Positions 63,227 through 64,000 of a stretch of 64,000 bases of DNA are shown here, in pieces. Source of the DNA: an uncultured Alistipes sp. (GTDB taxonomy: Bacteria > Bacteroidota > Bacteroidia > Bacteroidales > Rikenellaceae); assembly GCA_900545315.1 (NCBI GenBank), contig UQYM01000004.1, positions 1 to 64,000 on the forward strand, given 5' to 3'. The position numbers and the translations under genes were made by a program. The notes under the pieces were generated by a model. The model ran no database searches. It was not told the origin of the DNA and saw nothing but the letters and a program-made list of their open reading frames with translations. Position 1 is the stretch's first letter, and every line of letters starts with the position of its first letter.

Positions 63227-64000
63227 ATGAGCAATCCAACCATAAAAGCCATATTTTTTGACATCGATGGAACCTTAGTGAGTTTTAAAACGCACCGCGT
63301 TCCGCAAACAACGGTTGAAGCCATCGAGACGCTCCGCAGCCGCGGTATCAAAGTATTTATTGCGACGGGGCGCCCCTTTTACCAAATCAACAATCTCGGC
63401 ACGCTGCAGTTCGACGGATATGTCACCCTGAACGGAGCATGGTGCATCGACCACACGGGGCGTGTCATCTTTCAGAATCCGATTCCTCGGGCCGATCTCG
63501 ATGCTGTCAACCGCCGACTGGATCAAGGAGATAAATTTCCGTGTGCTTTCATGACCTCCACCCAGGTTTACATCAACTACGTCGATCAAACCGTAGCAAA
63601 CGTGGCAGCTATGGTCGGTTTGGCTCCTCCTCCGGTTCGTGACCTGCATGAGGTCGCCAACGAAGAGGTACTCCAGGTTAATATCTATGTAGAGGCTGAG
63701 CAGGAGGCAAAATTGATGCGCGAAGTTTTCAGACACTGCACCTCCAGCCGCTGGTATCCGGCATTTGCCGATCTGAACATCAAGGGCAACAGCAAAAGTA
63801 CAGGTATCGACCACATTTTAGCCGAATACAATATTCCACTTTGCGAAACGCTCTCATTCGGAGATGGCGGGAACGACATACCGATGCTTCAACACACCGG
63901 CTTCAGCGTCGCCATGGGCAATGCGGCCGATCCGGTCAAGCAGGCGGCTAGCCATGTAACAACCGATGTGGATCACGATGGTGTTGCAGAAGCCCTGCGT
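63227..64000 (+). CDS. Cof-type HAD hydrolase (3' end outside window)
   Basis: Cof-type HAD proteins are cytoplasmic phosphatases acting on sugar phosphates, nucleotides or cofactors. 258 codons are open to the end of the window with no stop. The nucleophile motif FFDIDGTLVSF is near the start, then IKVFIATGRP, a C2-type cap region, LNIKGNSKSTGIDHIL with the motif III Lys, and LSFGDGGNDIPML with the metal Asp pair. It seems nearly complete (family length about 260-270). The substrate cannot be told. Confidence 0.92.
   Translation, partial: MSNPTIKAIFFDIDGTLVSFKTHRVPQTTVEAIETLRSRGIKVFIATGRPFYQINNLGTLQFDGYVTLNGAWCIDHTGRVIFQNPIPRADLDAVNRRLDQGDKFPCAFMTSTQVYINYVDQTVANVAAMVGLAPPPVRDLHEVANEEVLQVNIYVEAEQEAKLMREVFRHCTSSRWYPAFADLNIKGNSKSTGIDHILAEYNIPLCETLSFGDGGNDIPMLQHTGFSVAMGNAADPVKQAASHVTTDVDHDGVAEALR

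Noticed and set aside
63200..64000. Cof-type gene as a pseudogene because no stop is present
   Set aside because: The frame is simply cut by the end of the window. All catalytic motifs are intact.
1..64000. CRISPR array, prophage, restriction-modification or toxin-antitoxin system
   Set aside because: I found no direct-repeat array, no transposase, integrase or phage structural gene, and no recognisable defence gene pair.

Overview
The window looks like a chromosomal segment of a Bacteroidales bacterium, perhaps Rikenellaceae-like; the family guess is weak. Support comes from the genes: a DUF721 gene after recF, rpmB-rpmG-DUF4295, single-chain glycine dehydrogenase, a TGS-domain nucleoside kinase, DUF4286 and DUF4153 proteins, a lamin-tail OadG, and a sodium-pumping methylmalonyl-CoA decarboxylase operon. 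It also comes from the promoters: TAnnTTTG -7 boxes, some with a TTTG or TTG 18-20 nt upstream, precede many genes, and Shine-Dalgarno sequences are weak. No prophage, insertion sequence, CRISPR array, rRNA operon or plasmid gene was seen. Most of the window is housekeeping, with unusually long spacers.

Layout. 1-9 kb: the 3' end of recF, a DciA-like gene, a hexanucleotide repeat, an FKBP lipoprotein, NhaA, an agmatinase-family enzyme, PdxB and PyrD. 9-15 kb: CinA, a CPA1 antiporter with an RCK_C tail, the L28-L33-DUF4295 operon and FtsY. 15-22.7 kb: two tandem secreted paralogues of unknown function, RimO with an insertion in its TRAM region, a coiled-coil protein with ZapA, a structured RNA (probable 6S RNA) and RNase Y. 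22.9-32.7 kb: a TonB-type outer-membrane protein, a ResB-like protein overlapping a serine hydrolase, methylglyoxal synthase, and a DUF4286 - GH31-like - CysQ operon. 33-42 kb: L21-L27, a UbiB-family kinase, an FAD oxidoreductase divergent from a polyprenol-phosphate glycosyltransferase, dihydroorotase and DUF4153. 42.7-53 kb: tRNA-Leu, trigger factor, ClpP, ClpX, a thioredoxin-fold protein lacking its first active-site Cys, and the methylmalonyl-CoA epimerase/decarboxylase operon. 53-64 kb: SlyD-like FKBP with GcvP, the nucleoside kinase, ribosomal protein S1, RNase Z and the start of a Cof-type phosphatase.

Genes that work together: Mce converts methylmalonyl-CoA epimers, and MmdA/OadG/MmdC/OadB decarboxylate the product while exporting Na+. 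NhaA and the CPA1 protein are possible users of the resulting gradients. Trigger factor, ClpP and ClpX form a protein-quality block. PyrD and PyrC are separate pyrimidine-synthesis genes.

The best leads for something undescribed are noncoding: the RNA between zapA and rny, an orphan hairpin-plus-terminator unit near 5.65-5.83 kb, a long hairpin at 46.79-46.85 kb, and a perfect 46-bp palindrome after pyrD. I did not find a clear new multi-gene system. Start sites were often moved inward from the longest reading frame, using family N-termini and promoter positions.
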